From Boesenbergia rotunda (Eukaryota > Streptophyta > Magnoliopsida > Zingiberales > Zingiberaceae), in assembly GCA_024364735.1 (NCBI GenBank), contig JAGFNQ010000289.1, forward strand, positions 248,001 to 312,000: DNA of 64,000 bases, given 5' to 3'. The notes beneath the pieces were generated by a model. It was given only the letters and a program-made list of their open reading frames with translations. It was not told the origin of the DNA and searched no databases. Shown here in pieces: positions 55,053 through 64,000 of the stretch. How positions within the stretch are numbered: the stretch's first letter is position 1; each line of letters opens with the position of its first letter. The translations under genes were made by a program, and so were the position numbers.

Positions 55053-56375
55053 TGTTGGTGCAGAATGCACCCAAGTCAAACCTGTGTTTTGATAATGGCA
55101 ACATAGGTCAAAAGTTAAGTCTTACTTGTTTTCTAACAAGTTAATCTAGTGTGCAGGAAAAGCCCTAGCGAAGGACTGCTAGGCACTGGCGATGGAATGC
55201 CAGGGAAATAAGCCCTAGCAAAGGACTGCTAGGCACTGGCGAAGGAATGCCAGAGTCAAAAGCCCTAGCGAAGGACTGCTAGGCGCCAGGCGAAGGACAG
55301 TCTGGGACTAAAGCCCTAGCGAAGGAATGCTAGGCACCGAGCGAAGGGCAGCTCGAAATCCAAGACCTGACAAAGGACCGTCAGGCAAAAGTCCAACCAG
55401 AGGAATGGTTGGCATCAGGTAAACTCTCCCGAGAGGAGTAGGTGAGGACGCGTTCCCCGTCGAGGGAACAGTAGGCGTCGGTTCGACCTAGGGCTCCATT
55501 TTGGAGACCAAAGTCAGAACCAAGACAACTAAGGCTGTATAATCTAATAATTTATTATGTTATTGTGTTTTGGACTAACCCTGGATGCAGGACCGAAGGA
55601 ACGTGTGTCTGCAGCTCAGAGTGCCTCAAAGGAGTGAGGCAACAGCTGACCAGGGCACCCGGAGTGTCCCGGGCGCCCCCAAGGTGAACACAAAACACGC
55701 AAACAAAAAGTGCGCTTCGACAGTACAAGCTGCGGGCGCCCCTGTGCTTCCGGGCGCCCCCATGCGCATACCTCGAACTAAAAGCCTTTGAAGCCAGAAG
55801 ATAATATTTGACCCGGTCAACCCGGGCGGCCCGATCGCTCCGGGTGCCCCGGTCAAAGCGGATCCAGAGGATCAGACGCGACCGAGAGCTCTGCGGATCA
55901 GAGGCCACGTGGGGGGCGCCCCCGACGTCCCAGGTGCCCCCAGGCCCTATATAAAGGGCCTTCGACCAAGGCTTCAAGGAATCAATACTCTCAACGCTTC
56001 AAAGCTCTTCTACGCTCGTGCCTTGCTCCAGAAACATTCCAACTCGAGCCGACGACGTCCCGCTGCCCCGAAAAAGTCAATCCACTCCAGACGTCGGTAA
56101 CGAAGAGCGCAACTCTTTATTATTATTTTAGTGCACTTACTTTGTAACTAAATTCTGTAACCTATTATTACGCTTCATATAGAATTGCCCAAAGTAAACG
56201 GTCAACGACCGTGGGCCTTGGAGTAGGAGTCGACACAGGCTCCGAACCAAGTAAAATCGATTGTGTCTCTGTGTTGTGTTTTTCTTTTCAACTTCCGCTG
56301 TGCAATTTCTCTTAGTTTTAAAATTCGAACGATTTCCGATATTCACCCCCCTCTATCGGTTCTCTCGATCCAACA
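55053..56375 (+). repeat. 3' LTR of the non-autonomous SIRE-type element (1323 bp)
   Basis: TGTTGG to GATCCAACA, followed by the target duplication AATTC (56376-56380). It has the same order as the 5' LTR: hairpin array (about 55164-55412), GGGCGCCC palindromes, TATA box 55948-55955, C-rich end. Confidence 0.92.
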
Positions 56376-57188
56376 AATTCAACCACATATTATTTTCATG
56401 AAAATCTTATTCAAGAAAACTCTATAGGAAACCATTTTCCTAATTAATTTTGGAGACAACAATATGTAAGAGCATCACTTCTTAAATCAAATAAGGAAAT
56501 TATCGTTTGAGAATCACCTCAAAATTTCCAAGATTTGATTACATATTTTATTTATAGATTTATTAATTTCAACAAATTATTTTCTTTGGATGGCTCCCCG
56601 AGGCTCAGATACCCAAAAAAAAGGAATTTGTTATAAATCTAATTTGGTCCGCTCCCCGAGGTGTAACCAAATTAAACATGACAATTTTATTCAAAATAGA
56701 AAATTAAATTACAACAACTAACTTTAAATTGGACGGCTCCCCGAGGCTCAATCCAAAATAAAGAATTATGTTAATAATTTAAAACCAATTCGAATTTAAT
56801 TATCAATTAATAATCCATAAATTTGTCTAGACTTTCTTGAAAGAAAGTGCCCAAAATTGCGAGATTTCATAATAGGTTTTCAGAATAATTGTAAGTTTTT
56901 GGTACAAAGAAAAGTTACATATTTCAAAAATTGGAAAATTTCCAAAATAGGAAATTTCCAAAATTAGAAAGTTTCCAAAAATGGAAAGTTTTCACAATTA
57001 TCATAAATTTTCAGAAATTAGGATATTTCAAAAGTTTGAGAAATTTCATGAGGATTACCAAAGTTCGAAATTCCTAAATCTAAAATTTATCATAATTGGA
57101 ATGTTTCCATAATTGGAAAATTTTCCAAAATTGAGATCATGACAAAGTTTTCCGCAAAACAATTATATGATTATGTCGAACACTAACC
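56376..57188 (-). other. 5' leader of the Angela-like element, part nearest the LTR
   Basis: Non-coding. GCTCCCCGAGG recurs three times (about 56593, 56651 and 56735), each after a GGA or GGTCC and before a C-rich tail. A loosely repeated AATTGGAAAATTTCC pattern covers about 56900-57140. Confidence 0.65.
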
Positions 57189-57202
57189 GGCTCTGATACC
57201 AC
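57189..57202 (-). other. primer binding site of the Angela-like element
   Basis: On the minus strand GTGGTATCAGAGCC directly follows the 5' LTR end; tRNA-Met type. Confidence 0.85.
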
Positions 57203-59446
57203 TGTGGGACCGGGTGCATGTTGACATGGATACGGGTTCGTTATTTTAAAATTTAATTACGTGCAGCGGAAGGTTTAGCATAAATAATTTCTCAAATTAT
57301 TTTAACCACGTATCTAGCATGCAACCTTAAGTTGTGGAAACATGATCATACATTTAAAATTTTGCAGAAAGTAAACTAATTTACTTAATACCTCGCGTAA
57401 CTCATAGAAAGGGATGAGATCCAACCGTAGCGTCCCTTGGAAGCTCCGCCTCTATTCACGTCCACGCCGAGTTCTCTTTGGGATGACTTCGCAAAGCCAC
57501 GAGTTTCGTGCCGACAAGAACTACTAGATTCTCTAAAGGCACGACTAGAATATCAAGAGAGAGAGATGGAAAACTAACCACCAAACGAAAATGGAATCAA
57601 GATTCCGGGAGGAAGGAAGGAGTCGCGACCCGCTTCTTCTTCTTCTTCGACACCTTCTTAGTGGAGGTGGCTCACGGCAACCCTAGGGGAGCCTTCTAGG
57701 GCCGGCGCCTACTAGAGGAGGGAGAGGGAGAGAAGGAGAGGAAGAGAGGCTAGGCAAGAATCCTTGATCTCTTGAATTGATTTCCAAGCCTTGCCTTTGC
57801 ACCTTTATATAGTAGCCTCTTTATCGCCAAGTTTCCTTTTAACGGAATAAATTTTTCATAAGAAATTTATCTTATAAATTTTTTTTATGAATTATTCCGT
57901 TATGCCAAGTTTTTATTATAACTTAATTTATAATAAAAACAACCATGTCTCCCCTTTTATTATGGAATAAAATTTTACAAGAAATTTTTTATATAATTTT
58001 TTTTATCATGGAAAAATCAATTTATAATTGATTTTATAAAATAAAATAAACCAATCCATGGTTTATTTTAATTTCCAAAAAAAAGAATAAATTTCTATAA
58101 ATTTCTTTATATAAATTTCTTTATATAAATTTCTTTATCCATAATTTTATAAAACAAATCACGCTCGATTTATTTTATAATTTAAACCAAATAATTTGGT
58201 TTCCCTTTTTATTGTGGCCGGCCAAACCAAAGAGGGTGGGGACCCTCTTTGGCCGGCCAAATCCAAGCCGTTACCTTACGAATTAAACTCATTTAATTCG
58301 TCCAATAAGCCTTCAAAAGACTTAGCCATTTTAAGCTTCTGATGCGTCTATGATAAATTCAGATTCGACTTATCTCTCTTGATCGGAAAATCCAATTTTC
58401 AATACGTTTTAAATCCCTCGGATTACTCGTAGTGCGTGTGACTAAATAGGCTTTCGATTTATGTTGGCCATCTATAATCAACCAATTATAGAACGATCAT
58501 GAGTGACACCTAGTAGTACATCATGACCCCCAATTAATCGAAAGATCAACGGTTGACCTCAGAAATAATTCTGAAACCCTTCAGCAGCTATAATGAGTCG
58601 TGCCTCATTCCCTTCACCATCTTATACCCACTTGGTTCAGGATACGGTCTATGTGTGTCAGTTCCCACTAGGCTGAATACGTCACACCTAGCCCAAGTAA
58701 TGTCTTTCTCGTCCAACGGATTCTAGTTACTCTCATGTTTCTGAGAGATTCATACTCGGAACATGTGATGCTCTGGCCAGAGGCTTCGAGTAACAATCCA
58801 ACGATAGGCCTTGGGTATACATCTCCTCGCAAGGAGTGGTGAATCCTTTGTAGGCTGTTCAAACATCTTCGGGCACTTCGGCTTATACCCAATCATCCTG
58901 AGTCCACACCTCCTTGGAGATGCTTGCTTAAGATGTTAAAGTATAAGTCTCCGTGACCAAGATGACTTGAACACCGCAAGTCAAAGGAACATCGCACTTA
59001 AGCTGCAGTAAGAACTTTCATTGACATATCTATATGTAGATTACCATATGAAGTTTTACAGCTAGTCACTCCAATGAACTAGTTCCCTTAACTAGCATCC
59101 ATGTTTATCTCCGGACATCCCAATGTCACCAACCAGTGAGAATCAGCTGATTAGAGAATAACCCATGCTAGTCTCAACAGAATTGACAGTGTCCATATTT
59201 ATCAATTCATCGACTAGGGACAATTTCAATACTTCACAATTGCACATGTAGAGATAATCACTAGTTGTGAATTCATCACAAATTCTCTCATGTTGTGAAT
59301 TGTATTGCGGACATTCAGTAAATGAGTTTAAGATCTCAATCAAATACATGAACATGTATACTCAAATAGTGAATATTCATTTATTAAAGTAAATGATTAC
59401 AATTATAAGGCGATTACCTTAGGACACTTCTCTCATATTACTAACA
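57203..59446 (-). repeat. 5' LTR of the Angela-like element (2244 bp)
   Basis: On the plus strand it begins TGTGGGACC (one T fewer than the 3' LTR) and ends ACTAACA at 59446, followed by the duplicated TTTTG. It is near-identical in layout to 40104-42328, including the GGCCGGCC pair (about 58216-58260). Confidence 0.9.
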
Positions 59447-59451
59447 TTTTG

Positions 59452-60246
59452 GAGCATACAAAGAGGTTCTTTGCTGTCGATGAACACTATATGACCATAG
59501 TATCAGATAGATATCATGGCATTATATCAGTAGTTAGAAAAGTCTACACAAACGCGCATCACATTTTTGTTGCTACCACATGTCTTGTAATATGTTAACT
59601 GATACTGGAAGTAGAGCTGCTTTAGGTTTGTTTTGGGCAGCAGCACGAGCAAACACAACACTCAAATATGATATGATAATGCAGACAATGCTTGAAAAAC
59701 ATCCAGATGCCCATAAGTGGCTTCAAAACATTGACCCTAAAAGGTGGGCTAATGCACACTTTACTGGGAGAAGGTACAAAATGCTTACCACGAATTGTGT
59801 GGAGAGCTTAAATGCTTTCTTCAAGTCTACACGTGAGCTTCCCATAAATAGGTTAATTAATAATACAAGAAGAAAGGTAGCTCAATGGTTCTATAACCGT
59901 AGAGAGGAAGTCTCCAAATGGCATGTTGCTTTGACACCTCATGCTACAAAAGAAATGGATTCAAGGAGAGAGAAAGCTAAAGAATATAAGGTTCACCCTT
60001 ACTCTCAATCAGAAATGGATGTAGAAACATGGGGCACTTCATACATTGTTGATTTGGAAAAAAAATATTGTCAATGTGGGGAGTTTTAAATTTCAGGACT
60101 CCCTTGCTCACATGCTATTGTGGTCATCATTCATAGGAACATGGATACACTCCCATATTGTGAGCATTATTTTTAATCAGAAAATTAGAAGTGGATTTAC
60201 ATGGATCGTATTTACCCTTATAGAAGCAAGCAGTTTTGACCTAGGG
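59452..60246 (+). pseudogene. MULE transposase, C-terminal part (broken)
   Basis: It continues the gene cut at 40103: VDEHYMTIVSDRYHGI (about 59478-59525) has the second catalytic acid region. A T-run one base short near 59552-59556 shifts the frame. ORF 59580-60089 then carries the rest of the catalytic domain (NCVESLNAFFKSTRELP) and the first half of the SWIM zinc finger (CQCGEF). A TAA at 60087-60089, probably from CAA, precedes the second half (CSHA). More stops follow near 60172. Confidence 0.87.
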
Positions 60247-61204
60247 GCGTAAACGACATTATAGTTCTATGTCCCCGTAGCATTGTCCAGCCCGGCAGAT
60301 GAAAGAAGGTACGGATTGAGTCGAGACACAATGAAAGGTAAAACTAAAATGCAGCCGTTGCAAACAACTTGGCCATAATAGAAGGACATGTAGAATGCCG
60401 CCAGCCCTAGGGTCTTGAGTTACTTGGTATATGTATTGCAGGAATATTCTGATTGAAGTGTATCTTTTGTAAGGAGGAGAAATGAGTGTATGTATTTTGT
60501 ATATTGTACAGCCATAGTATTGTCAAAAAAACTAGTTGTTGTAAATGTTGTCACTTGAAGAGGTATTCCAATATTATGATACATTTCACCTTGTCTAATT
60601 TAATGTAAGCAGAATAGATCAGTCCTGAAGTCCTCTAATTTCCCACGTTGGGCCTATAATAATTATATTTCAGGTCTTGAAGTCCTGAAGTCCTTTGTTT
60701 TCTGAATATCTTTGATTTGAGACCCTCTGATTTCTGCTGTGTTGATGCATTATTATGTGTCAACTGATATTGTATGAACACATAATTGATAATCATTAGG
60801 ACTATGTTTGGACACCAAAGACACCATCTCCTAGCTAAACTCTAACTAGTGATATTGAGTTTTGAGAAATCCAAATATCCTAGGTCCATCAGTGGGTTTC
60901 CATCAAAACCCACTGATGGACCTACAAAATTTCTTCTGTGCCAAATTCTGAAAATATGAGTTCATGGTGTGCATGGAATCCAATTGTGGTATGCAATGTG
61001 TATTTAGGTACTTTCTAAGTGGAACCTTCTTGTTTCAACTTTAAACAAATGTAAGCATGTTTTGATCATACCTGAGTATTTCAATCATAATTTAATAAAT
61101 TTTTGTCACAACTTGTACATTTATATAAAAGATTGCTCTATAAATATTTAATTTAATAAAACATTATTAAATATTATGAAAAATAAATTTAGAATGGAAA
61201 AATA
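60247..61204. other. no gene; MULE 3' non-coding sequence
   Basis: AT-rich. A few diverged GGCCT/AGGTC pieces and a CCCACTGATGGACCTA direct-repeat pair (about 60890-60925) are visible. No reading frame is supported. Confidence 0.55.
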
Positions 61205-61565
61205 AATTTGAGACCAGGTTGGGCCTGAAGTAATCTGATTTCAGACCCATGTTGGGTCTAAAATCAGAGGATTTCAGGCCCAACGTGGGCCTGAAATTAG
61301 ATTACTTCAGGCCCAGCGTGGGCCTGAATCACATTATTTTAGGCCCTGGGTGGACCTGAATATGATTGTTTCAGGCCCAGCGTGGGCCTGAAATGAGATT
61401 ATATCAGGCCCACCTTCGGCCTGAATATAAATTATTTCAGGCCCAACGTGGGCCTGAAATTAGATTATTTGAGGCCCTGCGTGGGCCTGAATATGATTGA
61501 TTTAGGCCCAGCGTGTGCCTGAAATCAGATTGTTTCAGGCCCACCATGGGCCTGAATTCAAATTA
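61205..61565 (+). repeat. right subterminal array of GGCCC palindromes
   Basis: About eleven copies of TTCAGGCCCA - three-base loop - TGGGCCTGAA, spaced 30-35 bases apart with AT-rich spacers (ATTAGATTATT-like). The loop varies while the ten-base arms are mostly kept. It matches the diverged copies at 38715-38895, so the arrays bracket the MULE transposase. Confidence 0.85.
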
Positions 61566-61757
61566 TTACAGCAAAAGCAAGTTTCAATATTACTGATGGT
61601 ATCGACAACTTGAACAGATTATAGATTACAGATTACACAACAACAACGATCGAAAGCAATGTTCCATTAATTTCAAAAGGATTACATACATTATAACTAT
61701 AAATATACAATGTTTCTCATGACACTTACATATACATTGTATCAACAAAACCAATAT

Positions 61758-62690
61758 TTACAGATTTAGCTTCCAGAACTTGTCTCTTATAATTTTATAT
61801 CCCACCTGAAATCGATAAGGTTTCATTTGCTTTTGGCTAAACTCAGTAGATCTTTGAAACACCAAACTTTCGGCATAGCGCATAAGGAAAAAAGCACAAT
61901 CCAACCTGAAAAAACCAATATTTAAATTGTTGTTAGCATATAAATCCAACCATGAAAGATTATGTTTTTTTAACCAAAATAAACATGATCTTACGATCTG
62001 CTTTGGGTGGGTCCTTCTACTACAATTTTATTAAAGCCTTTCCCCGATATGGAAGGCAATCCTTTATTCCATCTCGTGTTATATAACCAGTTCATATTTT
62101 TGAAAAACACCACCTACACACAAATTACATTAGTAACAAATATATTCCATTTAAACTATTTGTAATGGTTTATATATCAAATATAAAACTTACAGTTTTC
62201 TCAAATTTGACAGTGTACCCTTTTATGGCGCCGAGAGAATTATAATGCAGGATATTACCTTCCTCGAGGTCAATAACCAATAGATCCCAATGATCATCTG
62301 CATTATTTAATGGATTGATGATATATCTAATTGGTTTATCTGTATCAGTAGCAATAGTTTGTTCAATTGCTGCAGCGTGCATCACCTCAAACAGTTCCTA
62401 TGTTTATTAAAATGGAAGTGTTAGTAGACTAAATCTTAGAAAAAAACAACAAAACAAGGTGTTAATTGACTTACATCTAACCCCATCCCACAGAATATGG
62501 AGGGGTGGTAAGGTGAGTTACAGGATTTTGCTTCATTTACTAGAATAGTCCAGTAAGTATTTATGCAATTTCCGTTGGTGTAGTCATTCCAATCAAATAT
62601 AGTAAAAAATGATGAAAATGATGAAATTCCGTTGGTGTAGTCATTCCAATCTCCGTTTGTGTATTTATGAAATCTCCGTTGGTGAAATTA
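61758..62690 (-). CDS. Ulp1/SENP-like (C48) peptidase of the MULE, four exons in one uninterrupted frame
   Basis: Proposed exons on the minus strand: 62475-62690 (5' limit uncertain), 62194-62397, 61995-62113 and 61758-61905, each with GT/AG borders, and the frame stays open across all joins. HW in DDHWDLLVIDL (about 62285) is the usual catalytic His. NILHYNSLG has Asn where the family has the catalytic Asp. Gln in TQSRS lies near the third junction. DCAFFLMRYAE carries the nucleophile Cys with Ala in place of the following Gly. This family removes SUMO-like modifiers; here activity is doubtful because of the Asn. The N-terminal part is not visible, being replaced by a gag fragment at 62690. 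Confidence 0.68.
62571..62652 (-). repeat. 57-base in-frame duplication in the peptidase exon
   Basis: CCGTTGGTGTAGTCATTCC occurs at 62572 and again at 62629, exactly 57 bases (19 codons) apart, so DWNDYTNG is encoded twice in the same frame. A further partial copy (CCGTTGGTG) lies at the junction with the gag fragment near 62678. Confidence 0.7.
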
Positions 62691-63580
62691 CCTCTTCATC
62701 ATCCGAAGATGATGAAGCCGCGGTTGAAGAGTCCCTTGATTCGTCACTGCTCTCCAAGTCTTCTATGGCCATGACAGCTACATGGCGAGTGCTCTTCTTC
62801 TCCTTTTCTTCTTCGGATGAGCTAGATGAAGACTCATCCCATGTGGCCTTCAAAGCTTTCTTCTTCTTTTTTGATTTCTCCTTCTTCTTCTTTAGTTTTG
62901 GACATTCATTCTTGTAATGCCCCTTTTTGCTACACTCAAAACATGTGACGTTAGATTTATCAACTTTAACTTCACTAGTGTTACCTTTCCCTTTGTAGAG
63001 TCGACTCTTCCTCATCATCCTTCTTACGAAGTTAGCCATCTCGGATGATGAAGACTCGCTTTCATCCTCCTCGGACTCGGATGATGAAGATGAGACCTCC
63101 TTATCCTTCTTCTTTTCTTTCTTCTTCTTGGCCTTGTCCACTGCCACAAGAGCAATCCCCTTCTCCTTGGGACCTTTGTTAGCGATCTCGTGTAATTCCA
63201 TTTAACAAAATAAGTCATCTATCTTAACAATAGATAAGTCCTTGGATACCTTGTAGGCATCCACCATGGATGACCATAAGGCATTCCGAGGAAAGGATTT
63301 TAGTATGTACCTTACATGGTCGCGATTCTCGACCTTCTCATCAATGGAATGTAAACCGTTAAGTATTTCTTTGAATCGGCCATGGAGTTCTCTTACCGTT
63401 TTGGACTCCTTCATGGTGAGGTTTTGGAGTTTGTTGAGGAAAAGATCCCTCTTGGCTATTCTTGAATCATGGGTGACTTCATGAAGCTCAATAAGCTTGT
63501 TCCAAAGGTCCTTGGCACTGGTGAAAGGACATACTTTGATCAACTGCTCCTTGGTCATCCCACACCACTGATAATTAGCA
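62680..63580 (-). pseudogene. SIRE-type gag fragment (broken)
   Basis: Minus strand. Homology to 14100-15030 starts at CGMTKEQLIKV (about 63570) and continues through the gag core. A TAA at 63202-63204 replaces a Glu codon. Then follow a Lys-rich and Ser/Glu-rich linker, the zinc knuckle CFECSKKGHYKNEC (about 62900-62945) and the second acidic linker, stopping abruptly after EVISP near 62685. Both ends are inside gag, so this is a fragment rather than a truncated element with an LTR. It belongs to a subfamily distinct from the other two SIRE-type elements here. Confidence 0.82.
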
Positions 63581-63800
63581 AATTTCCTCGATAAATTTTG
63601 TGCCATTAGTGGGGAAATCAGGGGCTCTGGGGTGTATTTGTTTATGAAATGATGCATAATTATTAATAGGATGTATTTTCATTGGTTAATTAATTTTCTT
63701 GCATTTTCACACTCATATTTCATTCTATTGAATTTTTGGATAGCTTGTGCATCATCGGATCAAAAGGGGCACATCCGGGGCGAAGATGATCATTCTGTTG
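63581..63800. other. no recognisable gene
   Basis: AT-rich sequence joining the gag fragment to the hairpin repeats at the window end. The gag N-terminus expected here is absent and replaced by unrelated sequence. Confidence 0.5.
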
Positions 63801-64000
63801 GAGCCTGATTGGTCACCAGACCAATCAGGGAGACTCCTGATTGGTCACTAGACCAATCAGGGAAGGCCTGATCGATCCAGCGACCGATCAGGAGCAGATG
63901 GCACAGCAGAATTCAGAATTTTAGGTACTGATCATATCCTAATCAGTCCCCAGACCGATTAGGGAGGTTCCTGATCAGTCCCAGACCGATTAGGGAGCGT
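63801..64000 (+). repeat. hairpin repeats of the GATCGGTC type, variant stems
   Basis: Four to six palindromes to the window edge. The first, 63804-63829, is CCTGATTGGTC / ACCA / GACCAATCAGG, in which C-to-T in one arm is matched by G-to-A in the other relative to GATCGGTC/GACCGATC. Later units are GATCGATC/GACCGATC and TAATCGGTC-like. Probably part of a SIRE-type LTR or post-pol region continuing beyond the window. Confidence 0.75.

Larger units (their letters stand above)
47212..56375 (+). mobile_element. non-autonomous SIRE-type LTR element: gag plus an extra gene, no pol (TR-GAG-like)
   Basis: LTRs at 47212-48571 and 55053-56375, primer site 48572-48585, polypurine tract 55039-55052, and AATTC duplicated at 47207-47211 and 56376-56380. 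Between gag (48800-50443) and the 3' LTR no protease, integrase, RT or RNase H motif was found in any frame. Instead there are a 667-bp duplication of the gag end, repeats, and a second gene (52295-53543). It would depend on a full SIRE-type element for its enzymes. It is the youngest of the nested elements here, being inserted into the Angela-like copy. Confidence 0.9.
40104..59446 (-). mobile_element. Angela-like Ty1/copia retrotransposon inserted in the MULE transposase gene
   Basis: The two LTRs (40104-42328 and 57203-59446) frame a minus-strand copia interior. TTTTG at 40099-40103 and 59447-59451 is the target duplication. The gag type (LTGPNFMDWLRNLRIVL), long LTRs and tRNA-Met primer site suggest the Angela lineage. 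The 5' leader between primer site and gag is itself interrupted by a SIRE-type element (47212-56375). Without that insert the element is about 10.2 kb. The coding part has several stops and a frameshift. Confidence 0.9.
38715..62690 (+). mobile_element. Mutator-like element (MULE, Kaonashi-like), split by a 19-kb nested insertion
   Basis: A MuDR-type transposase on the plus strand (38929-40098, resuming 59452-60246), palindromic repeats on both sides and a Ulp1-like peptidase on the minus strand (61758-62690) lie in the order known for Kaonashi-type MULEs, which carry a C48 peptidase gene. The extent given is approximate: terminal inverted repeats and the 9-bp target duplication expected for MULEs were not found. 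Confidence 0.7.

Overview
The window looks like a transposon-dense, gene-poor stretch of a flowering-plant nuclear genome. Nearly everything recognisable is plant mobile DNA: Ty1/copia polyproteins with tRNA-Met type primer sites, a CACTA (En/Spm) element, a Mutator-like element (MULE) and a long solo LTR with TGTAAC-type ends. The only host-like coding sequence is the last exon of a caffeate-type O-methyltransferase. The species cannot be named from this sequence; a large-genome monocot is a guess.

Layout. 1-3657: minus-strand Tork/Tnt1-like copia, cut by the window edge and sitting in an LTR fragment (3658-3964). 4721-10330: minus-strand CACTA element with two broken genes. 10331-11656: a possible gag scrap and unassigned DNA. 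11657-35672: a SIRE-type copia insertion with three LTRs and two internal domains (LTR-A-LTR-B-LTR), bounded once by the 5-bp duplication TAAAC. It holds two later insertions, each with its own 5-bp duplication: a 2.5-kb solo LTR (19921-22417, AAGTC) and a 3.0-kb solo LTR (24963-28004, TCAAG). 35744-37116: another long minus-strand LTR. 37312-37614: the O-methyltransferase exon.

38.7-62.7 kb: a MULE whose transposase gene is split by an Angela-like copia element (40104-59446, minus, duplication TTTTG). That element is split in turn by a SIRE-type element (47212-56375, plus, duplication AATTC), giving three nested levels. The inner SIRE-type element lacks pol. It keeps gag, with a 667-bp tandem duplication, and carries a second gene with its own TATA box, a probable intron and a plant-transposon-protein-like product. 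Right of the MULE transposase are a palindromic subterminal repeat array and a four-exon, uninterrupted Ulp1/SENP-like (C48) peptidase reading frame, the combination known from Kaonashi-type MULEs. The window ends with a SIRE gag fragment and further hairpin repeats.

All large coding regions except the Ulp1-like one are broken, many by stops explicable as C-to-T (or G-to-A) changes in CAA, CAG, CGA and TGG codons, the pattern expected of methylated silent DNA. The most unusual signal is structural. The long LTRs carry arrays of short hairpins whose stems change together on both arms while the loop stays similar, and unrelated LTR families share this architecture with different sequences.
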